A DNA stretch of 64,000 nucleotides from the NCBI GenBank assembly GCA_922989275.2, contig OV277869.1:25802189-25866188 (forward strand). Reading direction: 5' to 3'. Each line of letters starts with the position of its first letter. Position 1 is the stretch's first letter. This document shows positions 45,409 to 56,557 of the stretch, one piece after another. Below the pieces are notes generated by a model, which was given only the letters and a program-made list of their open reading frames with translations, ran no database searches and was not told the DNA's origin. A program made the translations under genes and the position numbers. The stretch comes from Gari tellinella (Eukaryota > Mollusca > Bivalvia > Cardiida > Psammobiidae).

Positions 45409-45760
45409 ATAAGGGTAGAGTGCCAAACAGTTTGGATCTTGATGAGACCCCGCTTAACCCTTTGAGCCCTAGTCCCGCATATAGGCGTCCTTTTCAAACA
45501 GAATACATGTGAAAAGTTCACTTGTCCTATGCAAACAGTGAACACCCAGATCAGAGGGCTCCTTACGGAGCCCTCTGATCTGGGTCTTCACTGTTTGTCA
45601 AAATGCAAAATATTGACAAAAACAACCCTTAAAAGTCAGAAATGGACTAGACTAAAATGGAAACTGGGATTGTCCATTTGAAGTTTTAGGGAGGAAAGAG
45701 TTAACCCGAAGTCTCATCAGTCATCTGGATTGATCCAAGATTCCACCGCTTGCGCGCAAA
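45409..45760. mobile_element. P1 core split by a P3 insertion
   Basis: GTGCCAAACAGTTTGGATC starts the left arm and CGAAGTCTCATCAGTCATC continues the right arm. The break is exactly in the hairpin loop, where TTAA is present. Confidence 0.7.
45458..45700. mobile_element. P3 MITE nested in a P1 loop (243 bp)
   Basis: CCCTTTGAGCCCTAGTC to GGAGGAAAGAG, with TTAA at 45454-45457 and 45701-45704. The core arms GACCCAGATCAGAGGGCTCC... pair completely at about 45530-45597. The minus-strand frame at 45327-45545 translates part of it. Confidence 0.8.
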
Positions 45761-45769
45761 GAGCAGAGC

Positions 45770-46027
45770 AACAGATAAGGGTAGTTTTTCAAAACTTAAA
45801 ATCTTTATTTCTGAATTAAACCCTATGGTTTTTTTTTCATACAGGTATGCATTATCATATAAAGAAAAATATTTTCTTAATCTATATCCTAGCAGATATA
45901 GATAGCTTAAAGCAGACTGAAAGTAAAGCAGAATGCGCCATTAGGCCCATTCTGCTTTACTTTCAACCTCTTTAAGTGATAGTTTCTTTAAAACTATATT
46001 GAAACAGGCTATGGGTTAATGTGTTAA
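45770..46027. mobile_element. P4 scrap followed by P2 MITE
   Basis: GATAAGGGTAGTTTTTCAA and AAACCCTATGG are a P4 end. From 45838 the P2 body follows, with core arms CTGAAAGTAAAGCAGAATGC and GAAACAGGCTATGGGTTAAT. Confidence 0.6.
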
Positions 46028-46400
46028 ACATAATTTTTACAGACACAATTTGTTGCAGATGACATTAACAACTAGCATGCTTGTGGTTTAGGTGTAATGT
46101 AGTGATCCCTTTGATCAATAGCTTTGACTCATCTAATTTTACTAATTTTTAGTAGTTCATGTTTCATTATTTAAAATTAAAGACGAAATTGGATACAATC
46201 ATACAAATAATTATTGAAAACGGAGATCAATAGTTCTGATAGAGGTTAACCATGAGTTGGTTATGACAGAAGCATTTTCAGGAGTGTATCATTATGTTAA
46301 ATCTTCTGCTTCAAATTATTTCACGACAGTTCTGTTAATCCTTCAATTTCTACAAATCTGTTATCCATTACTGAAAAGATATGCCTTTCCATTCCGTTTT

Positions 46401-46490
46401 AGCTCACCTGAGCAAAGCTCAGGCTGAGCTTTTGTGATACTTGAATGTCCGTTTTTGGTCGTGTTCATCAATTTTAGTGTTTACTTAAAG
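46401..46490 (+). mobile_element. HINE-like 5' end fragment
   Basis: AGCTCACCTGAGCAAAGCTC and GGCTGAGCTTTTGTGATAC form the family's 5' hairpin. Only about 90 bases remain before P2-like sequence. Confidence 0.5.
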
Positions 46491-46940
46491 CAGGCTTAAG
46501 AAAAGCAGAATATGTGTTTACTTTAACATTCTTTAAGCATCTACCTGCTCGGATGCAGATAAAGTTTTCCAGTGTCTCTTGAACAGAGAGTGGAAAAAGC
46601 TTGAAAATGCATTCTTATGGTAGTTTTTTTTTGTGGGTATAATTTTGTGAGCACTGTTGCACATTTCAGTATTGCTCATGAACAGACTCAATTAAACCGA
46701 GTCTGCAATTTTCAGTATTTGCTTTGTTTTCTGTGCTTTCAAAGGATCTCCCCTTATTCAGATTTTTATAAATTTATGCATTCAATATAACATGACAAGT
46801 TATGGTATGGTCAAGTGCTTTATTATTTACAATCCTGAATGAACGAGGACAGTTTTAAGTGAATCTGTATGTTACTCCTGTGCTTAACATGCATGTAGTA
46901 AGATGATGAATGAGTATTTTACTTATGTGTGACACACTGC
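46491..46940. other. No recognised gene
   Basis: A P2 core scrap (TTAAAGCAGGCTTAAGAAAA) lies at the start; the remainder is AT-rich. Confidence 0.3.
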
Positions 46941-46947
46941 CTCTTAA

Positions 46948-47075
46948 CTCTTTCAACACCATAGACCTGTTTGAAATGTATGCTGATTACATTTGCAAAC
47001 AGTGTAGACCCAGATCAGAGGGCTCCTATAGGAGCCCTCTGATCAGGGTCTACACTGTTTGCTAATTTAGAGCAG
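46948..47075. mobile_element. P3 MITE, right part missing
   Basis: TTAA at 46944-46947, then CTCTTTCAACACCATAGACC. The core is a perfect palindrome with arms CAAACAGTGTAGACCCAGAT around GCTCCTATAGGAGC (about 46996-47061). Confidence 0.65.
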
Positions 47076-47207
47076 TACATGTATATTTATTATACTACCA
47101 AGAATTCCAAGTAGACTGGTACAGGTTTTGGTAACTAAAATGATCCACAAGGGAACCTAATAGATGACAAGAGTTATTAAGTGTTGGAAGAATTACCGGT
47201 AACTTAT

Positions 47208-47372
47208 TTTAATGGACAATTCCAATTTCCAAATAAGTGTAGAGTCCGCTTTAGACTATTTTCTAAGGGTTGAATTTGACAATATTGGAAAATAACCAAA
47301 CAGTGCAGACTGTCATCAGGAGCCTTCTGTTTGCATAGGACAAGTGTACTTTTCAAAGGTACACTGTTTGTT
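47208..47372 (-). mobile_element. P3 MITE, inverted and decayed
   Basis: AATGGACAATTCCAATTTCC is the P3 right arm reversed. CAGGAGCCTTCTGTTTGC and AAAGGTACACTGTTTG are core and left-arm remnants. Confidence 0.5.
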
Positions 47373-47700
47373 ATTGACTTCCTGATTCGATATGGTAGAT
47401 AAATCAACATGCAGATAAGAATGATTATACAAAGCTTTTATAACTGGTTAAAGATCTCCTTAAATTCATGCAGTAAACATTAAGAAAAATGTATCACAAG
47501 ATCTTTATAAACACTGTTCTACTCAAAAAACCAAATCTGCTTTGATTTTGAAACTGTTATCTATGTTTCTGTTGAAGAAACTGCCTTTCTAATATCAGAA
47601 TCTTAGCAGATGTCTTTTTCAGCTGGTAGCAGTTTATCAATTCTTAAATAAGGTCATGGAAAGTGCAAATAAAAATGTAAAAAAACATTTTAGTATTTAC
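47373..47700. other. No recognised feature
   Basis: AT-rich sequence without a gene or known repeat. Confidence 0.3.
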
Positions 47701-47704
47701 TTAA

Positions 47705-47914
47705 ACCTTATCATGCTGAAGTGTTGTCTGCTTAAATTATATTGTCTGCGTAAAAAATAGATTAAATTTGATATTTTTAAAATAAAACTTGAGAAAATAT
47801 TAATATAAGTGGCAAACAGCTTGGATCCAGATCAAATGCCGCGTAATGTGGTGTCTGATCTGGATCCAAGCTGGTTTGCAAATATTAGCCAAGTTGCGCT
47901 TAGCATGATAAGGG
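47705..47914. mobile_element. P1 palindromic MITE, reference copy (210 bp)
   Basis: ACCTTATCATGCTGAAG to CTTAGCATGATAAGGG with TTAA at 47701-47704 and 47915-47918. The core at 47812-47884 has arms CAAACAGCTTGGATCCAGAT and loop GCGTAATGTG. Confidence 0.75.
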
Positions 47915-48092
47915 TTAACCTGTTGATGCATAGCTTGCCAAACAATGTTGATCTAGATAAGATTTGCACAAGCTAAATACAAATGTATCCTCATTTACTC
48001 TAGGGCTATGATTGATGGATCAATTTGGTCCTGAGGTTTGAACTGAATATTGAAATGGTGTGTCACAGAAGAACCACAATGGAGCTTTCTAG

Positions 48093-48347
48093 ATGACCCC
48101 TTTTAAAATGATAAATATAACGCTACCTGTACAGACAGCTCAAAATGTCATTTATATCGCCCCACCCCCTTGCAAATATCTCAGCATCTCATCTGAATCA
48201 AACCAATCAGACACTTTGACCCTCATAATTTTTAAAAATAACTTTAGGAAATTCAAACTTTATACATGTATTACATACAGTTACTTGACAGTTGTTGCAG
48301 TCAATTAAGTTATTAAACATACCAGTATTTGTTGCACAAGTGGCAAC
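48093..48347. other. No recognised feature
   Basis: The plus-strand frame at 48093-48308 has no recognisable domain; CTCATCTGAATCAAACCAAT inside it resembles a decayed P1 half. Confidence 0.3.
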
Positions 48348-48351
48348 TTAA

Positions 48352-48597
48352 TTCTTTGAACCCTAGTGGTCACACATAAATACATCATTTGCAAACAGTG
48401 TACCTGTGAGGAGTACACTTGTCCTATGCAAACAGTGTAGATCCTGACCGGAGCCCTCTGATCAAGGTCTACACCGTTTGTCATTTTGACATATACATGT
48501 ACATGTATATTGTAAAAATCAACCCTAAAACGTCAAAAATGGACTAGATTTAATTGAAAACTAGAACTGTCCATTTGAGGTTTCAGGGAGGAAAGGG
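48352..48597. mobile_element. P3 MITE, reference copy (246 bp)
   Basis: TTCTTTGAACCCTAGTGG to GGAGGAAAGGG, with TTAA at 48348-48351 and 48598-48601. One core arm is partly deleted. ACATGTACATGTATA has expanded near 48488. Confidence 0.72.
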
Positions 48598-48837
48598 TTA
48601 AATCAGGCTAAATGTAAAGTAGAAAGCCTTCAACCTGCATTTAACTAACATCTGTCTGAAAACTCTGAAACAATCTGTGAAAGAAAGTGTGTAAATCTGT
48701 TGCAAATGAAAAACTGTTACATAACTGGTTTTGACAGAGCAGCTGCTCCATGGCTCATGATGTTATTGTAACTGTGCAATTTCTTGCTTACAAGAAGCCC
48801 CAATAATTTGTCCACTCAAACAAGTACTCATTAAAAA

Positions 48838-48915
48838 CAGGTGGCAGCTTAATGCAATATGAAAGTAAAGCAGAAAGCTCCTATAGGAGCTTTCTGCTTT
48901 ACTTTCATAGATGGC
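48838..48915. repeat. P2-type palindromic core
   Basis: ATGAAAGTAAAGCAGAAAGC and GCTTTCTGCTTTACTTTCAT pair around TCCTATAGGA, a 50 bp perfect palindrome. Confidence 0.6.
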
Positions 48916-49629
48916 TTTAAGTAGTACTTGTATTGCGTCAAGGCCAAAACCATGCCTTGTAAAATTTGAGTTGTTGAAATAGTTGGGCCTAACCTGTGTC
49001 ACTGAGCAAAAAACGATCAAACTTTTTCACTACCCCATTGATTTTTCTCACCGGGGAAATGGCAGGTAGAGAGGTGCTGAGTCAAAAGGGTTATGTTAGT
49101 GTTCTTTTTATGATGTACAGTCAAACTTACGTTAAGCAAGCACTGTTACAAATGACAAAGTATAGGGATCGTTGAATACAGGTAGCTACTTATATTGGAG
49201 TTCCAAAATAAATCTGAACATTTTCTGCATTACTTTTGTCCTGCTTTAAATTGTGATGTGTCCTTAAATTAAGATTGTCCATGTAGTATCGTTTAGATGT
49301 TGACTTTGCGCAAGGTAATTTAACGTATTCAGACACGATTTTACCTGCTGAAATTTTAATGTTTCAGCATTGTTGTATATTGTATATTTTTGAATAATGT
49401 TATGCATAACTAGTACTAGTAGTTAGCACCTTGATCAGAATAGTAAGATATAAATGATTGATGTTGAAATAAACTCGATATACAATCCGAGCAAAATCTC
49501 TAACATTTTCTCCCATATGTCTTCAAAAGTTCCAAACTGCATGTTGTGAGAACAGTTCAACTATAATTGTGACTACTTATGGAAAAGAAATGCTATTGAG
49601 TAGAAATAATTTAACATTGTATGTGATGA
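48916..49629. other. No recognised gene
   Basis: A long AT-rich stretch. The minus-strand frame 48763-49020 overlaps the P2 core and is not credible as a gene. Confidence 0.35.
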
Positions 49630-49950
49630 AGATTTTACCCTTTACTCCTTTACACTTTTAATCCATGGCTTCACAGAAAAACAAAATGTTTTCACTTTAA
49701 CAATCATGAATATTTACCATAATATGAAATATTTTCTATATCCTAGCAGATGGTAGCTTAAAGCATGCTGAAATTTAAGCAGAATGCTTTACTTTCAACC
49801 TGCTTGAAATGGTCACCTGTATTCAAAACTAGAAACAGGCTATGGGGTAATGGGTTCAAGGCACACTTTGCTTTGCTTTCAACCAGCTTTAAGTGGGCAC
49901 CTGTGTTTAAAACTAGAAACATGCTATGGGGACAGTAAAGGGTTAAGGAT
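49630..49950. mobile_element. P2 MITE plus duplicated right part
   Basis: A P2 body runs to CTATGGGGTAATGGGTTCAA near 49855, then the right part recurs: TTTCAACCAGCTTTAAGTGG to ACAGTAAAGGGTTAA (49946). The palindrome centre is collapsed in the first copy. Confidence 0.55.
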
Positions 49951-50365
49951 TTCGTATTTCAAATACATGTACTCCTCTTTAGACTTGAGCTTGATCTTCA
50001 TTTACTCTTTTATTTTCATGGACGTTAACTCTTACTTGAAATTGAAATGGTGCCAGTGATGTCTAAAAAACAAAACAGCTAAAGAAGTGTGTTATAGTTT
50101 TAGGGTGAGGCCTGGGATCAATACATGGACTATGAACCTTATTGATTTCACTGCTTTGTTACTTCATGCACTTCCTTGTTTCATGTCTTCACCCTTAATG
50201 GCCTATTGTCCTGCCATGATGGTGTCTGCTAAAATTATATAATCTGCAATTGCTGTTAAACCACAAGATATATTAGCTTAAATCTGCCTAAATTGCAATA
50301 ATACAAATTTCAGGCCCTTTAATTGAGGAAGATGACTTTATATTTCTGAGTTCCATCTAGGTCTT
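49951..50365. other. No recognised gene
   Basis: The frame at 49850-50059 begins in P2 and runs into AT-rich sequence; it is not credible. Confidence 0.3.
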
Positions 50366-50695
50366 TGGAAAGTGTAGACCCAGATCAGAGAGCTTCTAAA
50401 GAGCACTCTGATCAGGATCTGCAGTGTTTGTTATAATTCGGATTATATTAGAAACACTTACCTACATGCTACATGGGGTAATGGGTAAAACTATAGCAGA
50501 AAACTCATCAAGCTTGGGTCCAATGCATCTTTATCAAAATTTATTTCTGAATTAAACCCTGTGGTGTAAAAACACTCATTAGAATATTGTCGCTTAGAGA
50601 GACAATTCAAATGAAGTTACACCATAAGGTTTGGTGCTGAAATAAGTGAGAAAATGTTGGATTTATTCAGTTTACTCAATCTTATCTTGAGCCTT
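50366..50695. repeat. P3 core scrap and diverged P4
   Basis: GTGTAGACCCAGATCAGAG and CTCTGATCAGGATCTGC (50376-50425) form a P3-type core. At 50525-50695 a P4 body is reversed, with ACTCATTAGAATATTGTCGC and GAAAATGTTGGATTT. Confidence 0.5.
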
Positions 50696-51042
50696 CAAGT
50701 TAATTTTGTAATCTCAGGAGAGATTTTGCTAACAGCATGCATTAAAATATTCAAATTGTTTAAATTGGTGAATTTATTCAGTCGATCATTTTAACTTGCC
50801 TTCTGTCTAATTTGTAGAATTAAATTTCATCCTGTTGACTCAAAACTCATTTATCAATTTTTCTTCTTCTATAATTTATACAGAAATAGACCCCACTTTT
50901 TATGCATGAAAGAAAAATAAATCTTTACCCCTTTCGATGCTGAAAATTTCAAATAAACATTATGTGAACGGATTATAAATTTTTAAAAAATGGCCAGTTT
51001 GGGCTGAATTTTAGGGCTCTGTCAAAACAAAATTTAAAATAT
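50696..51042. other. No recognised feature
   Basis: AT-rich; no gene or known repeat. Confidence 0.3.
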
Positions 51043-51098
51043 AAAAATAAACAGTTTAGACCCAGATCAGAGGGCTCCTTCAGGGTCTGCACTGTTTG
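51043..51098. repeat. P3 core fragment abutting P1
   Basis: AACAGTTTAGACCCAGATCA then CAGGGTCTGCACTGTTTG; P1 begins directly after. Confidence 0.5.
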
Positions 51099-51102
51099 TT
51101 AA

Positions 51103-51321
51103 CTCTTAGCATGCTGGGTAATTTTTTCCTCTGCTATAATTATCGTCTGCTACTTTTCCAAAAATTGAATTTTATAAATTTATTTTCAAAACAGGGTCAG
51201 AGTCTCAAACAGTTTGGATCTTGATGAGACGCCGCGTTACGCGGCGTCTCATCTGGATCCAAACTGTTTGCAAAGGTTATCACTGTGGCAGTCAATGATA
51301 TTCTCCGCTAGCATGGTAAGA
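51103..51321. mobile_element. P1 palindromic MITE
   Basis: TTAA (51099-51102) then CTCTTAGCATGCTGGG. The core 51205-51270 has nearly perfect arms CAAACAGTTTGGATC(T/C) around GCCGCGTTACGCGGC. CGCTAGCATGGTAAGAG is the right end. Confidence 0.72.
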
Positions 51322-51654
51322 GAAACCGTGGTTTTCCAGGCAATGTAAGGATTAATTTGCTCTGATCACTCTTTGGGGCCATTGGGGTTATGTCTAATGC
51401 TCTTTCAAATGGAAGATTATGAATTGACTTGTTGAGTATTGGCGCCAGCATGTTTTGGAAACACTGGCTGCACAGGAAGAGTCTATCTCCGAGGGAGCAG
51501 TCTCGGCTCTTACTCATGTTGAGTCGTTGTTATTGATCCCATTGATGTGCACATGTTGTTGCTAAATGTGCTGGAAAGAGCCAAGGTTCATTTTTTTGAC
51601 TGAATAATACAGGCAATTGATTGGATGAACCTTTTGGAGGCTATGTGTAAATTT

Positions 51655-51840
51655 TGTGACAGCTTTTGCAAGTAGTTTGGATCCAGATGAGACAAGGGGT
51701 AACTCAGAGTCTCATCAGAGTATCAAAACTGTTTGATAATAGGTTGACATAGTTTCAGATAATTTATGGGGTGGTATTTCAAAAATTTAAAACTTTATTT
51801 CTGCATTAAACCCTGTGCTGTCTCAATTCTCAAATTTGTA
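51655..51840. repeat. P1 core followed by a P4 scrap
   Basis: GCAAGTAGTTTGGATCCAGA and AGTATCAAAACTGTTTGATA pair at 51667-51737. TTTATTTCTGCATTAAACCC at about 51790 is a P4 phrase. Confidence 0.5.
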
Positions 51841-52218
51841 TTATTAGAATAGAGACTGGATAACATTTTTACTTACAGCTTCAGATATTCTAATTATATT
51901 GTCCAGTGGATGTATTTTAGAGCGGCTTGATTTAAACTTCATTAGTATCGTCAAAACTTGTTTCCTGCATCGGTCCAATTTAGATTAACTGCACAACTTG
52001 CTTCAATCTCTTCTTCTTAATATTTAGATCTCTCTTTCGTTTGTTGTTTTGGTTTTGCCTGCACATCCTGCTTTTTTAATTGACAAATAATCAACACTCA
52101 TTTACGTCTCCTTTAATTGTCTCATTATAAAACATCATAATCTAGTCATTGAGACCATTAAGAGCTTTCATATTGTGTATAGCCAAATACATCTAATGCA
52201 TCAATGCCCATTTGTATG
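51841..52218. other. No recognised feature
   Basis: T-rich sequence without a gene or known repeat. Confidence 0.3.
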
Positions 52219-52220
52219 TA

Positions 52221-52424
52221 CAGTAAAACCTCTATTACAACCACTAAAACGAAGGCTAATTGATTGTATAATAGAGAGGTGATAACTTAAAGCAAGGCTA
52301 CAGTGAAACAGAAAGTTCCTAAAGGAGCCTTCTGTTTCACTGCCACCTTGCTTTAAGCAGTCACCTAGTGTAACCACCCTAAAAATTAACATAAATTAGT
52401 GGTCGTAATAGAGAGGTTTTACTG
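52221..52424. mobile_element. Mariner-like MITE carrying a P2-type core
   Basis: CAGTAAAACCTCTATTACAA and ...TAATAGAGAGGTTTTACTG are inverted ends, flanked by TA (52219-52220 and 52425-52426). The centre, TTAAAGCAAGGCTACAGTG to CACCTTGCTTTAAGCAGTC, is a diverged P2 palindrome. Confidence 0.72.
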
Positions 52425-52689
52425 TATTAAGTGGTGGTGGTAGTGGTTTCTAAGAAGGATTTATGTCCGAGCAAGGCCATTTACAATTATGATCAATGCT
52501 TCATCCGGACTTCACAGATCTTGTCAGCATTGGCTCATGGTTGTATGGATGTTTTGTTGTTCTGTTAAAGCTGCCATTGTTATGGTCTTTATAACAGGTG
52601 TGCTGTGAGCATAATTAAAGCAGGACAAATGTAAAGCAGAAAACTCTTTTCAACCTGCATTATGCTAATACCTTTTTATAACCCTTTAC

Positions 52690-52932
52690 TTTATAGATAT
52701 GCTTTTTCTACGCATCTAATTATTTCTACACTAGGAAGACAGTCACCACCTAGGAAGTCTTGAGCATAAAATACAGAAGGCATTTTCAAAATCTTTCTCG
52801 ATACTAATCTAGCTTAAAGCAGGTTGAAAGTAAAGCAGAATGCTTAAGGAGCATTCTGCTTTACTTCCAACCTGCTTTAATAGGTCTTATGTCTTCATGA
52901 AAAAAAAACCTGGCTATGGGGTAACATGTTAA
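52690..52932. mobile_element. P2 palindromic MITE
   Basis: TAACCCTTTACTTTATAG (from 52680) to GGCTATGGGGTAACATG. The core GTTGAAAGTAAAGCAGAATG surrounds CTTAAGGAG. Confidence 0.6.
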
Positions 52933-53141
52933 AGAGAGCTATATAAGGTAATGCATATAAATGGTTGCTAAAACAAGTAGGACTGTCTTTCGGAGTCATA
53001 TCTTCAATACATCATCCTGACTGCTGTTGCATGTGACACCTGTTTATTTATTGAACACTCTTGCACTTTTATGTACAGTAATACTCTGCTTTATAGCCCC
53101 AATCAAACCATGGAGGACTTCAAGTGGAGTGAGTAAATTAA

Positions 53142-53312
53142 ACTCTTTCAACACCATGGACCTGTTTAAATATACTCAAATCATAAATTTACAAACAGAG
53201 AAGTGTTTGTCATTTTGTAAAATATTGTTAAAATCCACCCTAAATAGTCAAAATTGGACTAGACTTATATTGAAGTCAGAATTGTCCATTAAACTTTTCA
53301 GGGGTGAATGAG
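53142..53312. mobile_element. P3 MITE with deleted core
   Basis: CTCTTTCAACACCATGGACC to AGGGGTGAATGAG with TTAA at 53138-53141 and 53313-53316. The palindromic core is almost entirely lost. Confidence 0.65.
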
Positions 53313-53487
53313 TTAAATTAAGTGTTCTCCTCCCCACTGCCTCAGCAGAGTCAAACAAACACTAATAAGATATGACTTCTTGTCACCACTCATAGAGACA
53401 ATTCTAATGAGTAGTGACAATATAGGATTTGATTGAGACAATAAGGAAGTTAATTGAAATACTCAACATATGATGTATAACTCAGTG

Positions 53488-53864
53488 CACAGAATTATAC
53501 ACTGACGGAATTGAAACCTCGCGCTATATCGCAAATCTCGTGCGGCGCATACGAGACTCGCAAGACTTGATAAGAGAATTTCTATCGGTAGTTAATTTGA
53601 TAAATGTCTGTTTCGAAGCATTGTTCACGGGTTTATATTCCCGTGAATTGATAGGAATGTCCACCAAGTCATTTAAATCCTATAAAATGTCAATAAAAAC
53701 ACTCGAGTCGGTAAATTTTCACCCCAGATATGGCGGACAACGAGGCAAAAAGTGAAGATGTTGTCACGTGACACATAATCTCTCAAAATTTAACCGTCGC
53801 GAGAGCTCGGTTGCTCGCCTATTCAACTTCGCTAAGTTGCTATTCCGTTTTATATAATTCCGTG
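53488..53864. mobile_element. 377 bp element with 7 bp TSD
   Basis: CACAGAATTATACACTGACG and ...TTTTATATAATTCCGTG are imperfect inverted ends. CTCAGTG is duplicated at 53481-53487 and 53865-53871. The plus-strand frame 53540-53755 (71 residues) inside it is basic but unrecognised. Confidence 0.6.
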
Positions 53865-54216
53865 CTCAGTGTCCTAAAGAAATAGGAAAGTCAGCCAGTC
53901 TTAGAATGGGGGCATGAGCAATGCATATTCAGCTCATGAAGGAGTTCACCAGTTATGTAATGTCTGAAACCTCTCTGTGTAGTAAGACACACAAAAAAAT
54001 TTGAAAACATTCTAGTGTTGTTCAGATCTGAGTCGGTTGGTTTAATGACTATGTATAACTCCTGAAAATGAAGGATTGCGCAATCATGGTGGAATTTTGT
54101 TAATGACTCCTTTTCAAGTTCTGAGAGAAGAAAAGCAATTTTTCCTGCTCACCGAAAATGTCTGAAATGTTTACATGCAGTCTGAACCTGTGCGAAGTGA
54201 TCAATCAAGATACATG

Positions 54217-54372
54217 CAGGGCTCCAGATAAGAGGGAGTAAACGGAACAAATCCCAACATTTTCTCACTCATTTCACCACCTAATCCTATGGTGTTACTA
54301 CTCATTAGAATTGTCTCTTCAAGACACCATAGGGTTTAATGCAGAAATAAAGATTTGAGTTTTTGATATACT
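54217..54372. mobile_element. P4 MITE, collapsed centre
   Basis: CAGGGCTCCAGATAAGAGGG left end and CTCATTAGAATTGTCTCTTC centre. The second arm of the palindrome is missing and the right end is eroded. Confidence 0.6.
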
Positions 54373-54697
54373 TCCGTTGGTCATGTACACTGTAACAGCT
54401 AGTGAATCTTGCATTTAGAAATGGATCGGAAGAAAATAAAATTGCTATTTTCCAAAGATATTTTTAGACAGAAGATTACTGTAATGCCAATTTTCAGCTT
54501 AATAAAGAGCAAACGTAATGCAAAAAGCTCTTATAGAAACTGTCTGCATAACTTTCATTTTGCATTAATTAAGCAGTACAATATAACCTGCCTTTACAGA
54601 TATGTACATGTAACTGAACAGTTCCAGGTCTCCAATAAACCCTATGTTCTGACCACTCATTAGAATCATCTCTTTGAGACAATTCTAACATGTGGTA

Positions 54698-55059
54698 CAC
54701 TGCTATCTCTCCACAATAACACCCAATGGAAGACAAAGATTGTGTGTGTTGTTAGGAGGGAGTCGTTATCGGGAGGGGAAGTTTATACTCTTAGGGTACT
54801 GAATATGACTTGGCTTACATCTGCAAACAGTTTGAATCCAGATCAGTCTGGGTTGGAACTGTTTGTCACAATTCTTTATGTTTCTTCTGTCAAAGTTTCC
54901 TATTCGAACTTTGAGAAAAACAGCAAACAACTATTTCAAGCAAACGATATTGCAGCAGTGAACAGGTTAGACATAAAAATCTTGTTTGTGGTACAGCAGC
55001 AAGCATTGTTGTAAGGAGAGAATCATTCTTCTGAAAGCTATTAAAGGGAGGGAGTACTG
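54698..55059. mobile_element. TA-flanked mariner-like element with a shortened P1-type core
   Basis: CACTGCTATCTCTCCACAAT and GGGAGGGAGTACTG are diverged ends with TA beside the left one. The centre has GCAAACAGTTTGAATCCAGA and GGAACTGTTTGTCAC. It is homologous to 59826-60160. Confidence 0.55.
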
Positions 55060-55083
55060 TTCACACCTTTTATCTGGAGCTCC

Positions 55084-55324
55084 GGAGCCCGTTTTACTAA
55101 ACTACTTACGCAAATTTTTTGCGTAAGTCAAAATCGTTTTACTCTGTTTTTCGATCATAAACGTTTGCAAACAGCAAATAGCCAGATCAGAGGACGCGCT
55201 AAAAGCGTGTCCTCTGATCTGGCTATTTGCTGTTTGTAGAAGTGATAATAAATAATATAAATTAAAATTTAAAATTTTGACTTACGCAAAAAAATTGCGT
55301 AAGTAGTTTAGTAAAACGGGCTCC
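55084..55324. mobile_element. 241 bp MITE with GGAGCCCGTTTTACTAAAC ends
   Basis: About 50 bp inverted ends (55084-55133 with 55273-55324) include a small CTTACGCAA...TTGCGTAAG hairpin each. The core 55168-55238 is a palindrome with arms GCAAATAGCCAGATCAGAGG around CGCTAAAAGCG. Confidence 0.7.
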
Positions 55325-55845
55325 TGGTAAATGTTTTTGCTAAAAACAGGCTCGTCTGTGGTATACATGTATAGAAGTGCCTGAGGAATTTTCGATGATT
55401 AAGCAAGGTAAAGTCTTTAACTCAAAGGGTCTCTCATTGGAGCGCATGTGTTAACAATTGAGAATTGTTGAAGCTGGCTTTGATGTTTTTCCATGTCTGT
55501 ATCTAAAGCATGGCAATTACTGGCTAGGTAACTTCAATGCAGGGGTTTATGTATTTTTTATACCACCAAGTAAATAAATATATGAAAAAAAGGTACTGTG
55601 TACATGTATATGAACAGTGTAGACTCATTATACATATAGCTCCAAATACTAAAAACTTTCTTATTTTCTCCAACAAACCCTTAACTGTAACTAAACTAGC
55701 CATTAGAAAAAACTATTTCTGTGACTTTTAAATGTTAGCAGAATAATCTATCTTCAGTTCACGCAACCATATGTTACAACTTGTCATTAGAATCACCATT
55801 TAGACTCTTTTTCTCTTACCGAATCCTATGCTTGGACAGCTCTCT
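55325..55845. other. No recognised gene
   Basis: AT-rich. The frame at 55537-55731 lacks recognisable features. Confidence 0.3.
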
Positions 55846-55849
55846 TTAA

Positions 55850-56097
55850 CCCTTTGAACCCTAGTCCCGCATATTGGAGTTTTTTACAAACATGGTGCAT
55901 GTCATGATGTGAATAGTATATGTGTCCTATGCAAACAGTGAAGACCCAGATCAGAGGGCTCCTAGGAGCCCTCTGATCAGGGTCTTCACTGTTTGTCATA
56001 ATGCCAAACATTGACAAAACAACCCTTAAAAGTCAGAAATGGACTAGTCTTAAATGGAAACTGGAATTGTCCATTTAAAGTTTCAGGGAGGAAAGAG
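55850..56097. mobile_element. P3 palindromic MITE
   Basis: CCCTTTGAACCCTAGTC to GGAGGAAAGAG, with TTAA 55846-55849 on the left and TTTA on the right. The core palindrome at 55929-55996 is nearly perfect around GGGCTCCTAGGAGCCC. Confidence 0.75.
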
Positions 56098-56362
56098 TTT
56101 ACCTATTTATGCCTGGATATTGCAATGAGCTCTCCCTATTTGCTTGCAGGAGGATTTCATTACAGGTATACAAGGGTGACCTAAGGGATTTCAATATTTT
56201 GTCCATACAATAGAACATTTCATATGCAATAAGCAAACAGTTCAGACACTGACACTGATGACCCATTATCGAATAGCATCCCCTGCAAAATTATTTCAAA
56301 CATTAACAAGAAATATCTTTAAAAAAGATATTCCGTCGCAGGTTAAAGTTTTGTGTGGGGTA

Positions 56363-56557
56363 CAGTGGAGAATCTGTTATTCTTTCCCGTTTAAACGCAA
56401 ACGTACGCAAACGCAAAACACTAAAACGTAGAAAAGAAGAACTTTTGGACAATTCTGATATTACCCGGCGTCTGATCTGGCTCCAAATTGTTTGCACTGC
56501 AAATAATAGTTTTAGCGTAAACAGGTTTATTGGGAAAGAATAACACATTCTCCACTG
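56363..56557. mobile_element. Mariner-like MITE with half a P1 core
   Basis: CAGTGGAGAATCTGTTATTC and GAATAACACATTCTCCACTG are inverted ends, with TA at 56361-56362 and 56558-56559. The centre holds GGCGTCTGATCTGGCTCC then AAATTGTTTGC, one P1 arm. Confidence 0.72.

Noticed and set aside
53540..53755. 71-residue frame inside the 7 bp-TSD element as a transposase piece
   Set aside because: No transposase motif is visible and the element is only 377 bp, so it is treated as non-coding.
55826..56017. 63-residue minus-strand frame containing SEDPDQRAPRSPLIWVFTVC
   Set aside because: It is the translation of the P3 palindromic core. Similar frames recur wherever P3 occurs.
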